Positions 20,701-29,960 of a stretch of 64,000 nt of DNA are shown here, piece after piece (the stretch's first letter is position 1; every line of letters begins with the position of its first letter). This DNA is from Lumbricus rubellus. Taxonomy: Eukaryota > Annelida > Clitellata > Crassiclitellata > Lumbricidae. A program made the position numbers and the translations under genes. The notes beneath the pieces were generated by a model, which was not told the origin of the DNA, searched no databases, and saw only the letters and a program-made list of their open reading frames with translations. Location: assembly GCA_945859605.1 (NCBI GenBank), contig OX243811.1:33540950-33604949 (forward strand). The letters run 5' to 3'.

Positions 20701-22580
20701 CTCGTGGGCCATTAACTATCCTGAAAGAAACATGGTCGAATGAAATTGAGAGACCACCTGGGATGGGACCAAAACCTATTAAATATCTTGAAAAGCTGAA
20801 AGCAGATATGTCGACAGCTATGAAAAGCGCTGGTCTGCATGCTCAATTAAAACAGGAACAATATGTTTCTCAGTACAACAAGCGGGCCAGAGATAAATCG
20901 TTTGAGCCTGGAGAAAATGTTGTTGTACTTTATCCAACATCAACAAATAAATTAGTCTCGCGTTGGCACGGACCATGCACTGTATTGCAGAAACGATCAA
21001 AAAGTTCTTATCTGATTGACATGGGTGAAAACAATAGGAGGGTTGTTCATGTTAATAAATTGAGAAAATATGTTGCGAGAGTGATGACGTGTGGATTGAT
21101 AGTGGAAGAGGATGAGGATTTTGGCCGCATCTATGAAATGCCGGTGAAGCCTGATAATGAATGTAAACCGATACAGTTGGAACATGATCAGATTAAACAT
21201 TTAACATTGGCACAACAAACACAATTGATTGCTTTGTTATCTGAGTTTTCTGAATGTTTCTCTGACAAACCTGGTCTTTGTTCTGTAGTTGAGCACGAGA
21301 TCAGACTGCAAGATGACTTTGTGCCAAAACAATTTGCTGCTTATCGTGTGCCACTAATTTACCGCGAAGAGGTGGAACGACAAATCGATCAACTCATCAG
21401 CCTTGGCATCGTCAAACCATCGACAAGCCCAATGGCTAGTCCGTTGGTAATCGTCAAGAAGAAGAATAATTCTCTTCGTTTGGCTTGTGATTACAGATTT
21501 ATTAATAAATATTCTGTTAATTGTGGATATCCGATGCCGATTGCTAATGAGGTGATTAACAAGGTCGGACAATCTAAACTGATCTCTATATTTGATTGTC
21601 GTTCCGCCTACTGGACTGTTCCAGTAAATAAAAATGATCAATGGAAGACTGCGTTTGTAACACATCACGGACTTTTTGAATGGACGAGGGTCCCGTTTGG
21701 GATGTTAACAAGCGGCAAGTCCTTTGTTAAAGCCATTAACATTGTGTTACAACCCGTTAAGAAATTTACTGAGTCATACGTCGATGATGTAGCTGTACAT
21801 TCGATGTCATGGAATGAACATTTGGAACACATTAGATTGTTTCTAATTCAAATAAGGAAACATAACTTAACTTTGAATTTGTCTAAATGCGAATTTGGGA
21901 AGCCTGAGACAAAATTCATTGGATACATTGTGGGTTCGGGTCACAAGAGAATGGACCCTGACAAGGTCAAGGCAATGGTAGACATGCCTCGACCGACGAC
22001 CAAAACACAGCTAAGGCGGGTAATCGGGTTAATGAGTTTCTATAGAGAGTTTGTACAAGATTTTGCAAACATAGCAAAGCCATTAACTGATGTCACAGGA
22101 AAGAATAAACCTGAAAGCTTGAGCTGGAATGAAGAACAGCAGGAGGCATTTGATAAACTGAAACATGCATTGTGTTTTGATGTTGTTCTAAAAGTTTTTC
22201 AATTGGGTCAACCGGTAAACCTGTATTGTGACAGTAGCGATGCAGCGGTGGGGGCGGTTTTGACTCAATGTGACAGTTCGGGTTCTGAAAGACCTGTGTA
22301 CTTGCTTAGTCAAAAGCTAACAGCCACACAGCAAAATTGGGCAACCATTGAAAAGGAGGCTTATGCCATTGTTTGGGCACTTGACAAATTAAAGGAGATA
22401 GTGCTTGGTTCTCACATCACTGTGTTTAGCGACCACAATCCGTTGACATACCTCACCATGGCTATGTCAAAATCAGCCAAGCTATGCAGATGGTGTTTAT
22501 CATTGCAGGCTTTTGACCTTGAGATCAAATACAAGAAGGGGAAGTTAAATGTGGTGGCTGATTGCTTATCTAGGTTGTGA
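17721..22580 (+). CDS. Gag-pol polyprotein with integrase upstream of reverse transcriptase
   Basis: I chose the first ATG (MEGLTNERR) although the frame is open slightly further upstream; the product is 1619 residues. Order: a charged coiled-coil-like gag N-terminus rich in Glu/Arg/Lys (about 80-190), a retrotransposon gag region (about 195-370), a CCHC zinc knuckle (C418, C421, H426, C431), an aspartic protease core Asp-Ser-Gly (537-539), an integrase zinc finger (H775, H782, C809, C812), an integrase catalytic core (D845, D905, E941 with 35-residue spacing), a GPY-like C-terminal part (about 1080), reverse transcriptase with YVDD (1353-1356), and RNase H starting near D1504. Gag and pol are in one frame with no stop or shift. 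No mutation of a catalytic residue was seen. The gene order matches Gmr1-type elements, not typical gypsy. It is probably competent or very recently so. Confidence 0.93.
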   Translation: MEGLTNERRAEMDSMSTERVRHVLRKYGKSQDELFLLDREALCEELAKAWIAEEGEIQVGAFVEYGEDSRVSEEEEYTPRRISTGREERSQMDEMALRREERREELALKEMALRREEIEMRKEEMAFQKRQLQLHMESVEKIWKKQEEQNAAERSKWRERDEERLKRKEEEEETPVVKIKKLGDAMKHVLPRMPVDLAEIPLYFETVENAFQSFKVDKEFWVKLLMPLMSYKARAVLNRLSYKDHDDYDRVKDSILKEFKLTPMEYRNKFMEAKKSPDETFVLFNTRLKNLFNYYLRSRDVKQSFEKLFDLMVADRLKEVLAPGPLQFVLMKEGTDCLSSDAIADLADLHVNNKIGYVGPSKPFCNQSKAPENNFYQSKDQGNREWKDRGFVKEKAFSSKYVRPEVKKDFTEKNERKCWKCGDKNHTIKNCWKNKQKEVSSRACVLEETERPLIQVINRPDSDSEEEREFETQPKVAMKCVLEKEEKVKQKVSKMKGEKDVNCFQSKVVLKKATLQHLDIELKVNGSQHVKAKALVDSGTEIPVLSNDLIKGLPVEEMGQVSLQCAAGKPVLAKLVKLELRLANDSPVDNSKLVNIGQYLQCVCAVVENMSGREMFLLHPELIDELKALPQVLVPDAQIQMNMLTRAQTRKLKQTVSKEVSQETDETEDAATEDLNLENLFSNMETENKADEEVNVLTPEQPQQQAGVVSDFMLFARQQKADPSLSKWFDKAKEGNSEFQIVNGFLYRKATVSGQAVYQLAVPQQRRNKIKNLAHESVFGGHFGDDKTRERIQLSFAWPEMRRDIQEWCKSCEDCQLKARNTTLDRVPISAIPREEIPFYHLEIDLIGEIQPASAGGHKYVLCVIDMCTRFPSVFLLKTLTAKAVCDALLELFVNVGVPAVISSDQGSNFTARLTQEFLKLMGCSPRFASPGHPESSGGVERCNQSIKKMLHHIIQKHPRQWHKLIPYAVWALREIPNCTTGFAPYQLVYGRLPRGPLTILKETWSNEIERPPGMGPKPIKYLEKLKADMSTAMKSAGLHAQLKQEQYVSQYNKRARDKSFEPGENVVVLYPTSTNKLVSRWHGPCTVLQKRSKSSYLIDMGENNRRVVHVNKLRKYVARVMTCGLIVEEDEDFGRIYEMPVKPDNECKPIQLEHDQIKHLTLAQQTQLIALLSEFSECFSDKPGLCSVVEHEIRLQDDFVPKQFAAYRVPLIYREEVERQIDQLISLGIVKPSTSPMASPLVIVKKKNNSLRLACDYRFINKYSVNCGYPMPIANEVINKVGQSKLISIFDCRSAYWTVPVNKNDQWKTAFVTHHGLFEWTRVPFGMLTSGKSFVKAINIVLQPVKKFTESYVDDVAVHSMSWNEHLEHIRLFLIQIRKHNLTLNLSKCEFGKPETKFIGYIVGSGHKRMDPDKVKAMVDMPRPTTKTQLRRVIGLMSFYREFVQDFANIAKPLTDVTGKNKPESLSWNEEQQEAFDKLKHALCFDVVLKVFQLGQPVNLYCDSSDAAVGAVLTQCDSSGSERPVYLLSQKLTATQQNWATIEKEAYAIVWALDKLKEIVLGSHITVFSDHNPLTYLTMAMSKSAKLCRWCLSLQAFDLEIKYKKGKLNVVADCLSRL

Positions 22581-22723
22581 GTAAGTTTGTAAGGTCATAT
22601 ATGTAGACGATGCAGTAAGTACGTATGTGAAGTATATAGAGGTAGCTATTTTGATTTGTGTTTTATTTCATGTTTAGTACAGCCAGTTTACAAATGATTT
22701 ATTTGATAATTTGTAAACTTAAA

Positions 22724-22740
22724 AAGAATATAAGAGGTAA
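22724..22740 (+). promoter_or_regulatory. Candidate polypurine tract
   Basis: A purine-rich stretch ending AAGAGGTAA directly precedes the 3' LTR. It is interrupted by two pyrimidines, so it is weak compared with retroviral tracts. Confidence 0.45.
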
Positions 22741-23033
22741 TGTCATATGTATAGATATGCATGCACTGATAGGGGCGTGTCATTCACTATATATATATGC
22801 TTGATTAACTTATATTAGATATATATCATGTCATAGCTTATGTAATGATTGGGCCTCAGAACATTATAAGGACAATACCATTGGCCAATCAAACTGTATG
22901 TAGGAGGAGTTACTGTTATTTGTCTGTGTATAAATATGTTTGATGTACATAATAAAGTTAGTTAGACTCTGATCTTCGTTGGGGTGCTAACTCGTCGTGC
23001 AGTAAGCTGTCGCAGGGGCGGCTGAGGCTTACA
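22741..23033 (+). repeat. 3' LTR, intact 293 bp
   Basis: Starts TGTCATATGT and ends GGCTTACA, with the same TATA-like and AATAAAG signals as the 5' copy and no SINE. The target duplication CTATA follows. Confidence 0.93.
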
Positions 23034-23038
23034 CTATA

Positions 23039-23763
23039 CCTCTAGTATTTTAGTAGACCTAGGTGACTAGGTCCTAGGCCTATTGGCATAATACCTCAAA
23101 GGTCTAAGTTGCGGCAATCTTGCGCAGCCATTAGGCCTATTATATTATAACTGTTGCAGGCTAATGCTATCTGGAGTTTGTGTTCTAACTTCAGATTCCG
23201 AGACCAACCCTATAGGCCTAGCCGTTAGATGGTGGTCTACCGGCCTACTGCTCTCTTAATACAGACCTGCCTACAGACGATTTAAAATTTAGCCTAGGCT
23301 AATAGCCTATCACAGACGACTTCAACACAGATAGAGACAGTTTTTATTTTGGCACATGAAATTATTGTTGCTGCATGCGTCACTATAGGCGCTGTTAGCC
23401 TACACTATAGACCCACCAAATTTAATGCAGGCCTACATTGTACATTGTCTTTTATTGTAGAAATGGACCACATAAATCTAAATCATAAAGAGCACATGAA
23501 ACCGATATTGACATCGCGATATTTTATCAAGCTGAACAGAAGCGAATCGACTTTATAAATGTCATGAAGTAGACTTCTAGGTCCAGCATCAGTTGCAACA
23601 ACAATTAACGACTTTAACATCTGACAAAGATGGTGGTCAAATACAGACACAGACACACGCGCCAACACAAAGCAACAAACATACACGCACGCACACGCAC
23701 AGTAGTGAGAGAAAGAATAGATCTTTTATGTGTGGATGTTTACTATATGAACGGTTTGATGCA
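23039..23763. other. Intergenic, dense in TAGGCCTA-type palindromes
   Basis: No gene recognised. CTAGGCCTATTGG, ATTAGGCCTATTAT, ATAGGCCTAGCCG, AGCCTAGGCTAATAGCC and GCAGGCCTACATTG all occur within 400 bp. Confidence 0.5.
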
Positions 23764-23771
23764 GAATAGAC

Positions 23772-25303
23772 CAGGGGTTATTTTAAGGAAATTTCTCAAC
23801 TGCACATATTTTCAGAATATCATCCTACATCAGGAAAATTGGTCATTATTGAGACTAACAGGGCTTTTTTAACGTGCAGATCTACATGTGCGGTTCTAAT
23901 AAACTTCTAACTGGATTAGTGTAGTTGTAAAAGCATTTTTGTGGAGTTAAAACACTTTTTGAAAGTTCCTTGTCTTCCGATTTGGAATAATTCGCTATTT
24001 TACACAGACATTCAGAGAAGCTTATAATCGGCCTATTGCAAGTTTTGTGATTGACGTTTTCAGCTATAAACTTTGAAACCAGCCTAACCATTTCAATACC
24101 TTATTTTACAGCAATGCTTACAGTAGAAAAACTGAGTGAAGGAGTTCGATGGGTCCATCTTAGTTTCGTTCGCAAATTGTTCACTTGAACGTAATGAAAA
24201 AAACACGAAATTAGGCGAAAGATACTAAGAAAGCCGTTTCCGATGGTCTTCTGAAATTTTGACGACGAAAAAAAGTGTTTTCAGCAATTTTCACACCTAA
24301 AAAGGTGTATTCAGAAATTTTGACGACTAACACAAAGGTGTCTTCAGAAATTTTGACAACTCAACAAAAGTGGCTTTAGAAATTTCGACAACCAAAAAAG
24401 GTGTATTCAGAAATTTTGAAACCTAAAAAAGGTGTCTTCAGAAATTTTGACGACTAAACAAAGGTGTCTTCAGAAATTTTACAACTAAGAAAGGTGTCTT
24501 CAGAAATTTTGACGACTAAAATAAGGTGTCTTCAGAAATTCTGTCGACTAAACACAGGTGTCTTCAGAAATTTTGACGACTAAGCTAAGGTGTCTTCAGA
24601 CATTTTGACGACTAAAAAATGTGTTTTTAGAAATTTTGACGACAAAAAAACCTCGTCAGAAATTATCCGCCAAAGAACTTCCCCCCCCCCCAATCAAATC
24701 CTGGCTACGGCCTTGGAGGCTGAGAAAGTTGTGCAGTTCTAAAAATTCCTTTAAAAAAGGCTGCCGCCATGGCTTGTTTTTCGTGGAATAGCTCAATTGG
24801 GGATATTTTGATACGGTGTAAGATTATTTGCGATTCTTCATGTTTATATGCTTTCACGTCTATTGTTTAAAATTATTGAAGTTGTAAACACAAAAAGCAG
24901 CGATCGAAGCCCTGTGCTCCGCCTGGCTTTCGTTTTTAACTCATTATTTTGTTACAAACTGGAAATCTTGCATTCGATTTCGTTTCGCTAACCGTTACAT
25001 GTGTAGCCTATGGCTTGCATCAGACAGCTTGTTTGAATATGCCATTTATCTCTAGACTTGTTTTCTTGTATTTTATGCCATTGGAGTTGTCAGTAAGTAT
25101 TTAAAGTAAAATTCACGGCAAAAATGTATTATAATCTTGTTTGTTACAATTAGTTGAATTAAAATATATTAGTTACTAGCCTACTAACATCGTTTATGCG
25201 ATTGTGTGTAAAAAAGTAACTGCACACAACCTGATTTTCAACTGCACAAATTCGTTTTCCAACTACACACTTTGTGTCCAGCTGCACGTTAAAATAACCC
25301 CTG
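23772..25303. mobile_element. hAT-like element, family G (TIR CAGGGGTTATTTTAA)
   Basis: A perfect 15-bp TIR is present: CAGGGGTTATTTTAA at the left and TTAAAATAACCCCTG at the right. The exact 8-bp duplication GAATAGAC flanks it (23,764-23,771 and 25,304-25,311). Near both ends, short CTGCAC/GTGCAG motifs repeat (CAACTGCACAT, AACGTGCAGATC, TAACTGCACAC, CAACTGCACAAA, CAGCTGCACG), the kind of subterminal repeats hAT transposases bind. At 1532 bp it has no transposase frame. It contains a truncated family F element (24,180-24,715). Confidence 0.92.
24180..24715. mobile_element. Left-truncated family F element with expanded internal repeat
   Basis: The right end CAAATCCTGGCTACGGCCTTG is the same as in the intact family F copy at 34,650-34,968. 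The segment AATGAAAAAAACACGAAATTAGGCG near 24,195 is also shared. The left TIR is missing. Between about 24,265 and 24,660 a unit of about 32 bp (AGGTGTCTTCAGAAATTTTGACGACTAA-like) is repeated roughly a dozen times. A single unit is present in the intact copy. Confidence 0.75.
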
Positions 25304-25609
25304 GAATAGACAGTATACATAGAAAGAAAACCCCTCATAATAAAAATTATGTCGAGAAAGAAGAGCGAAAGCTAGTCTATATAAAAATTATAGCCTAGGC
25401 TTACAGAGAAAAAATGAGGAAGGAATGAAGGAGGATGCGAAGAATAGTACGAAGAAGACTAGCCTATATGATGAAGGGGCAGACAGTCAGGCAGACAGAG
25501 GGACAACAAATAGCCTACACAAACAACAGCGAATGAGGGCCACAGATAGGTAGACGGAAGCTGTAGGCTACTTTACCCGTATAGGCCATCGACATGTAGG
25601 CATACGCGG
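25304..25609. other. Intergenic, nothing recognised
   Basis: Short A/G-rich patches only, following the family G target duplication. Confidence 0.4.
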
Positions 25610-26190
25610 GTGTACAATGATGTGAGCGAAGGTCACGCTTTTCGATTCGGCGCTGGTTGCCATGCCAACTGGATCAGCACAAGGAGTGAGGAGAGTCCAT
25701 GCATGGGAAAACAATCCCACTCATGCATGACTTCCGCATACTTCACGCGTGACCGCACATTGTCTGTCACGCAAGCAACGCTAAAACTCACCCGCCATCG
25801 TCGTCGTCGTCGTCGTCGTCTCCTCGCCACAGTTTTCCTTGTGGACCGGCGACGGCGCTCGATCTCTCGGCGCCTTTGTCTTGGTCGTGTGCGCCGGTTC
25901 GATGCGTCAACGAAGCCGAGAAGGCAAACACGTCCTGCGCTATACAAATGGTGCCGCTTGGCTTCATCGATCAGCGTGGAAGTAGCGAGGATGGGTGGGG
26001 GGGGAACAGGAAACGCCAACGGGGGCCCCGCGTTAGTTCGGTCGGGTGCGTTTTGGTCGCATAAACATCGACAACACGGGTTGGTTCTGTTGACGTTTCT
26101 GAACAATTCTAAAGATGCTATTTTCGATCTGATGGGTCGTTGGGAAGTTATGAACTGGAGTGGATAGGAGGAAGAGGAGAAGGAGGACGT
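25610..26190. promoter_or_regulatory. CpG-rich segment, possible promoter or first-exon region
   Basis: A local rise in GC and CpG, with a CGTCGTCGTCGTCG run at 25,799-25,822. Both strands are open for about 185 codons. No domain is recognisable in either translation, and arginine/serine-rich stretches reflect the trinucleotide run. I infer a possible CpG-rich promoter; which strand is used is unknown. Confidence 0.22.
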
Positions 26191-26702
26191 GGACAAATTG
26201 GAGGAGAATGAGGAGGGGAGGAATGAGGTGGAGATCCTCGAAGGAAGAACAGAGGGAACTTCAGGAAGTAGGGCGAAGAAAAGGAGGGAGGGAGATAGGC
26301 CTACGCCATTTAGATTTCTTGTATTAAATCCGTATTATTTTATGCATACAAGCCGTGTTGCACAGCTGTAGGCCTATACGTTCTACATTCAGTCGTTGAG
26401 CACACAATTAACATGCATTCATAATAGGCCTACTACAAGGGTGCGACTTGTTGTTTAAACTGCGGGAATGCTTGCAGACAGTAAATTGACGGAAGATTAA
26501 TGTACAAGTTCTTCTACTTGCATAAACTAAACAACTTGCCATTCAACTTGGTTCATATATTTTTATAACTTGCCATCGTTGTCGTCATCATCATCATAAT
26601 TATCATCATCACCACCACCCACATTAACATCGAGATGATTGGCCTCCCCTCCACCTTTATCTAGTATTGGGACCAGCACCATCGAAGTCGTTGCACTAAC
26701 GG

Positions 26703-26751
<49 letters not shown>

Positions 26752-27252
26752 TGCGAACGGCGTGTAAACGACTCTTCGATTTATAGATGGACATAATCTC
26801 TATTAATGGAGCACTGCGTATAATGTCTATCGTATCGCAGCAAAGCAGAAGTGCCTCGATTGTTGTCACGTCTTCGTTCGTTCGTTGTTCCAGTAATAGC
26901 CATGCACTAAACTGACTAAAGCTAATCGTTAATGATTCGTTATCGTCAGCCTAAACGAACTCTATATATAAGCCATACAATAAGACACACTTAGATCTAA
27001 TGCGTTCCATTATCACGTAGGCCTATACATAGGACCTAACTGCTCATCTAGGCATAGGCGTACGCGTATACCCTGACGGGGCAGCCGGGGCGAGTACGGC
27101 ACCTCCCCATAACTTACAATCAAAATTAATCTGGCTCTAAGCTCTGACTCTAACTGCCCAGTGCCTTCCCCATTACGTTTTGACAAATTTACGCCATTGC
27201 ACGCAAGGTCGATTGCCCGCTTAGTAAATGAACTGACATATAATTTTATTAT
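26191..27252. repeat. Intergenic with AT microsatellite (26,706-26,748)
   Basis: An (AT)n run of about 43 bp is followed by ATGCATGCGAACGG. The rest is AT-rich with no recognised gene. Confidence 0.6.
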
Positions 27253-27260
27253 GTAAAAGG

Positions 27261-27418
27261 CATGGGCGGAGTTTGGTTTCCGTTCTTAGGGGGCGGGGGG
27301 TAATGCCTTCTTGAGGAGCAAAGCCCGGAAAAGATACCATTTTCATGGTTAAAAAAGCTGAATCTGGGCCTTCTTTGGGGGGCTTAGCCCCCATAGCCCC
27401 TGATAAACTCCGCCCATG
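27261..27418. mobile_element. hAT-like MITE, family E copy 2
   Basis: Left CATGGGCGGAGTTTGGTTTC, right GATAAACTCCGCCCATG. Flanks are GTAAAAGG (27,253-27,260) and ATAAAAGG (27,419-27,426), one mismatch in eight. It is 158 bp, an internally deleted relative of 15,418-16,275. Confidence 0.87.
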
Positions 27419-27426
27419 ATAAAAGG

Positions 27427-28719
27427 CCATTCAATGCCTCTAATAGTAACAACAATAACAACAACAATAATAATGTAGTGAGAGCAGAGATGTTATTTGT
27501 ATTATGTATGCTGCTGTGTAACTGCGATTCATCTGAATCGTGTTCATTTCTGTTTTATAGACGTCCACACGAATTTGATCGCGTTTTTCGAAAAGCTATT
27601 TGGCTGCTGCATGTCATGGTCGTAAAATGCAACTCAAGAAATGTTGATTGCCTTGTTTTAGCAGCTAGGACGTTCGGTGTTGTTTCAATTGCATGGCAGA
27701 GAGTGTGGCAGAGTGCGATTGGGTGTGGAAATTATGGAATGGACTGAAAAGTCGACTGCTGAAGCTGCTACGGATGTTCTCTCATGTGTATAGGCCTCTG
27801 CAGGGCGCATATGCACATAGCCAGGTATAGGCTACCTTATGCGTAGACCTTCCTCCAGACGTAACTCAGCCTGACATAGCCGTTGGAATGTGGCCTTATG
27901 CATGGAGATTGAATTGGAAGAGAATAACTAATCTACACATTCCTTGCACCCAACGATGCATGACGCTTGTTCTCCCCCCAATTCAATAGGTTAGAGCTGA
28001 GCGCGCATGCGTGAAAGATATTTATATGCGGTCGTTGCCAGCGTGGGGTGAACAGATCAAGACCTATAGACGGTCCACAGGGAAATCTCAACGGCCGCCT
28101 ATTGTTCACGCGGTCCAGCAAAGTCGGCTGTCTATTGTTGACCTTCGGAGTAGCGGGCTTGTACCTGCCTCCGAGTTCGAATAACGTTATACCTATCGTA
28201 ATTCGCTAATCACAAGCCATGCATACGGAAATTACCCACTACTCCCGCATAGGCCACATTTAAGCAAAGAGTATGAGTTATACCCTCTTGTGCATCTCGG
28301 TCCAGCCGATTAAGATTTAAGACGGGTTGCTTAACTTGGTTAAGACCAGAGCGGAGGTAGCATCGGAGTGGTAGGAAAACAAGGAAAGGTCACCGAGGAG
28401 AGGAGGCTATTGTAGAAGGAGGATAGTCGTTGGGACGGTGTGAGAGGAAGGAAGGAGGAGAAAAGGACACAAAGAAGAGATGTGAGGAGGAGAGGAGGAC
28501 GAGGAGAATGGAGTTCTCATTCAGCCAGAGTTCAACTCAAGGTCATAGTTCGTGTCTACAGGGCTGAATGTGATTTTATCGCATTGCTTCTGCTGTTCCC
28601 GGTGGAGGACGAGGAGGAGAAGGAGAAGGAGGATGACTTCTTAGCGTTGACAGAATTTCCATTTCCATCGCGGCTGACTATTTTTGTTAGGTCGATGGAA
28701 AAGTGTCATCATTTCCGGA
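27427..28719. other. Intergenic, nothing recognised
   Basis: The region is A/G-rich near 28,380-28,640, with GAGGAGGACGAGG stretches. A 110-codon frame ends in the neighbouring microsatellite and shows no domain. A frame of about 89 codons at 27,478 lacks splice or domain support. Confidence 0.4.
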
Positions 28720-28798
28720 CAGACAGACAGACAAGACAGACAGACAGACATGCAGACAGACAGACAGACTGACTGACTGACTGACTGACTGACTGACT

Positions 28799-28841
<43 letters not shown>

Positions 28842-28854
28842 TGACTGACTGACT

Positions 28855-28889
<35 letters not shown>

Positions 28890-29165
28890 AGACTGACTGA
28901 CAAACTGACCGATCGACTGACTGCATAACTGACTGACTGACTGACAGACTGACTGACCGACTGACTCGATCACTGACTGACTGATTGACTGACTGACAGA
29001 CTGACTGACAGACTGACCGATCGACTGACTGCATGACTGACTGATTGACTGACTGACAGACTGACCGACCGACCGACCGACCGGCCGACCTACTGACCGA
29101 CTGACCGACTGACCGACTGACCGACTGACTGACTGACTGACTGACTGACTGACTGACTGACTGAC
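28720..29165. repeat. Tetranucleotide satellite (GACT/CTGA)n
   Basis: About 440 bp of GACTGACTGACT with interspersed GACAGACA and GACCGACC units. The unbroken SQSVSQSV-type frames on the minus strand come from this repeat and are not genes. Confidence 0.9.
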
Positions 29166-29559
29166 AGACAGGTTGAAAGGAGTTGCACATAATAATTATG
29201 GTATGGATGGGCCTACAAACGAATGGAATTGCAAAGTTACTTCATCTCACACAGATTCCCGAGAGTCTATCTCTACGTACGCCCCCTCGTCTCCAGCATC
29301 GGAGATCGAGAATAACTCTGCATGATTTGACGTTGCAGGCGGAGTAAATATTTTTACTGAGGACAGAGTAGGACGCATGACGCAGCGCCCCAAGCGACTG
29401 CTGGAGCGGAGCCGCATCTAGCGACACCTGTCAAGCGACGACGACGACGGCAACGACGAAGGCAATTGCATGAAGAGACGACGATTGGCTTTGTGGACGG
29501 TAGTCGACTTCTGCTGAACGAACAACGCTCCGAATGCAGAGTAACAGAACAGACAGTAC
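29166..29559. other. Spacer between two GACT arrays
   Basis: Unique sequence. A 43-residue minus-strand frame starting ATGCGTCCTACTCTG (about 29,376 down to 29,245) is present but unrecognised. Confidence 0.35.
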
Positions 29560-29960
29560 TGACTGCAGTGACTGACTGACTGACTGACTGACTGACTGAC
29601 TGACTGACTGACTGACTAACTGAATGACTGACTGACAGACAGAGAGACAGCCAGACATACAGACATACAGACATACAGACTAACTGACTGATTGACTGAT
29701 TGACAGACAGTAGACAGACTGACTGACTGACTGACTGACCGACTGACTAACTGAATGACTGACAGAGAGACAGCCAGACAGACAGACATACAAATAGATT
29801 GACAGACAAACACTGACAGACAAACACTCGCAGACAAGCCACCGGTTACGAGTATGTAGACAGACAAAGGATAAAGAAGATTATAACACGCAGAGCGGCA
29901 GAGAGATTGATACATACAGGCAGACAGTGGCAGACAGACAGAGACAGACAGTGAGAGACA
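29560..29960. repeat. Second (GACT)n / (GACA)n array
   Basis: GACTGACTGACT runs are mixed with ACAGACATACAGACA and GACAGAGAGACAGCCAGAC units, decaying towards 29,960. Confidence 0.85.

Larger units (their letters stand above)
16496..23033 (+). mobile_element. Gmr1-like Ty3/gypsy LTR retrotransposon, near-intact
   Basis: The complete provirus-like unit has two LTRs beginning TGTCATATGT and ending GGCTTACA, flanked by the 5-bp target duplication CTATA (16,491-16,495 and 23,034-23,038). It has a primer-binding site 2 nt after the 5' LTR and one uninterrupted gag-pol frame. The domain order is gag, protease, integrase, reverse transcriptase, RNase H. The two LTRs are the same length (293 bp) once a SINE in the 5' copy is removed, and no difference between them was seen by eye. 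That points to recent insertion. No envelope-like frame follows pol. Confidence 0.93.

Noticed and set aside
17721..22580. Copia-type element because integrase precedes RT
   Set aside because: The integrase and RT motifs (YVDD context, HHCC finger spacing, GPY-like tail) look like Ty3/gypsy; Gmr1-type order explains the arrangement better.
25633..26196. 187-codon frames on both strands
   Set aside because: Mutual shadows in a CpG-rich block with a CGT repeat. Kept only as a possible promoter region.
28641..29190. Long minus-strand frames of SQSVSQSV repeats
   Set aside because: They are translations of the GACT tetranucleotide array in several frames. No start context or domain.
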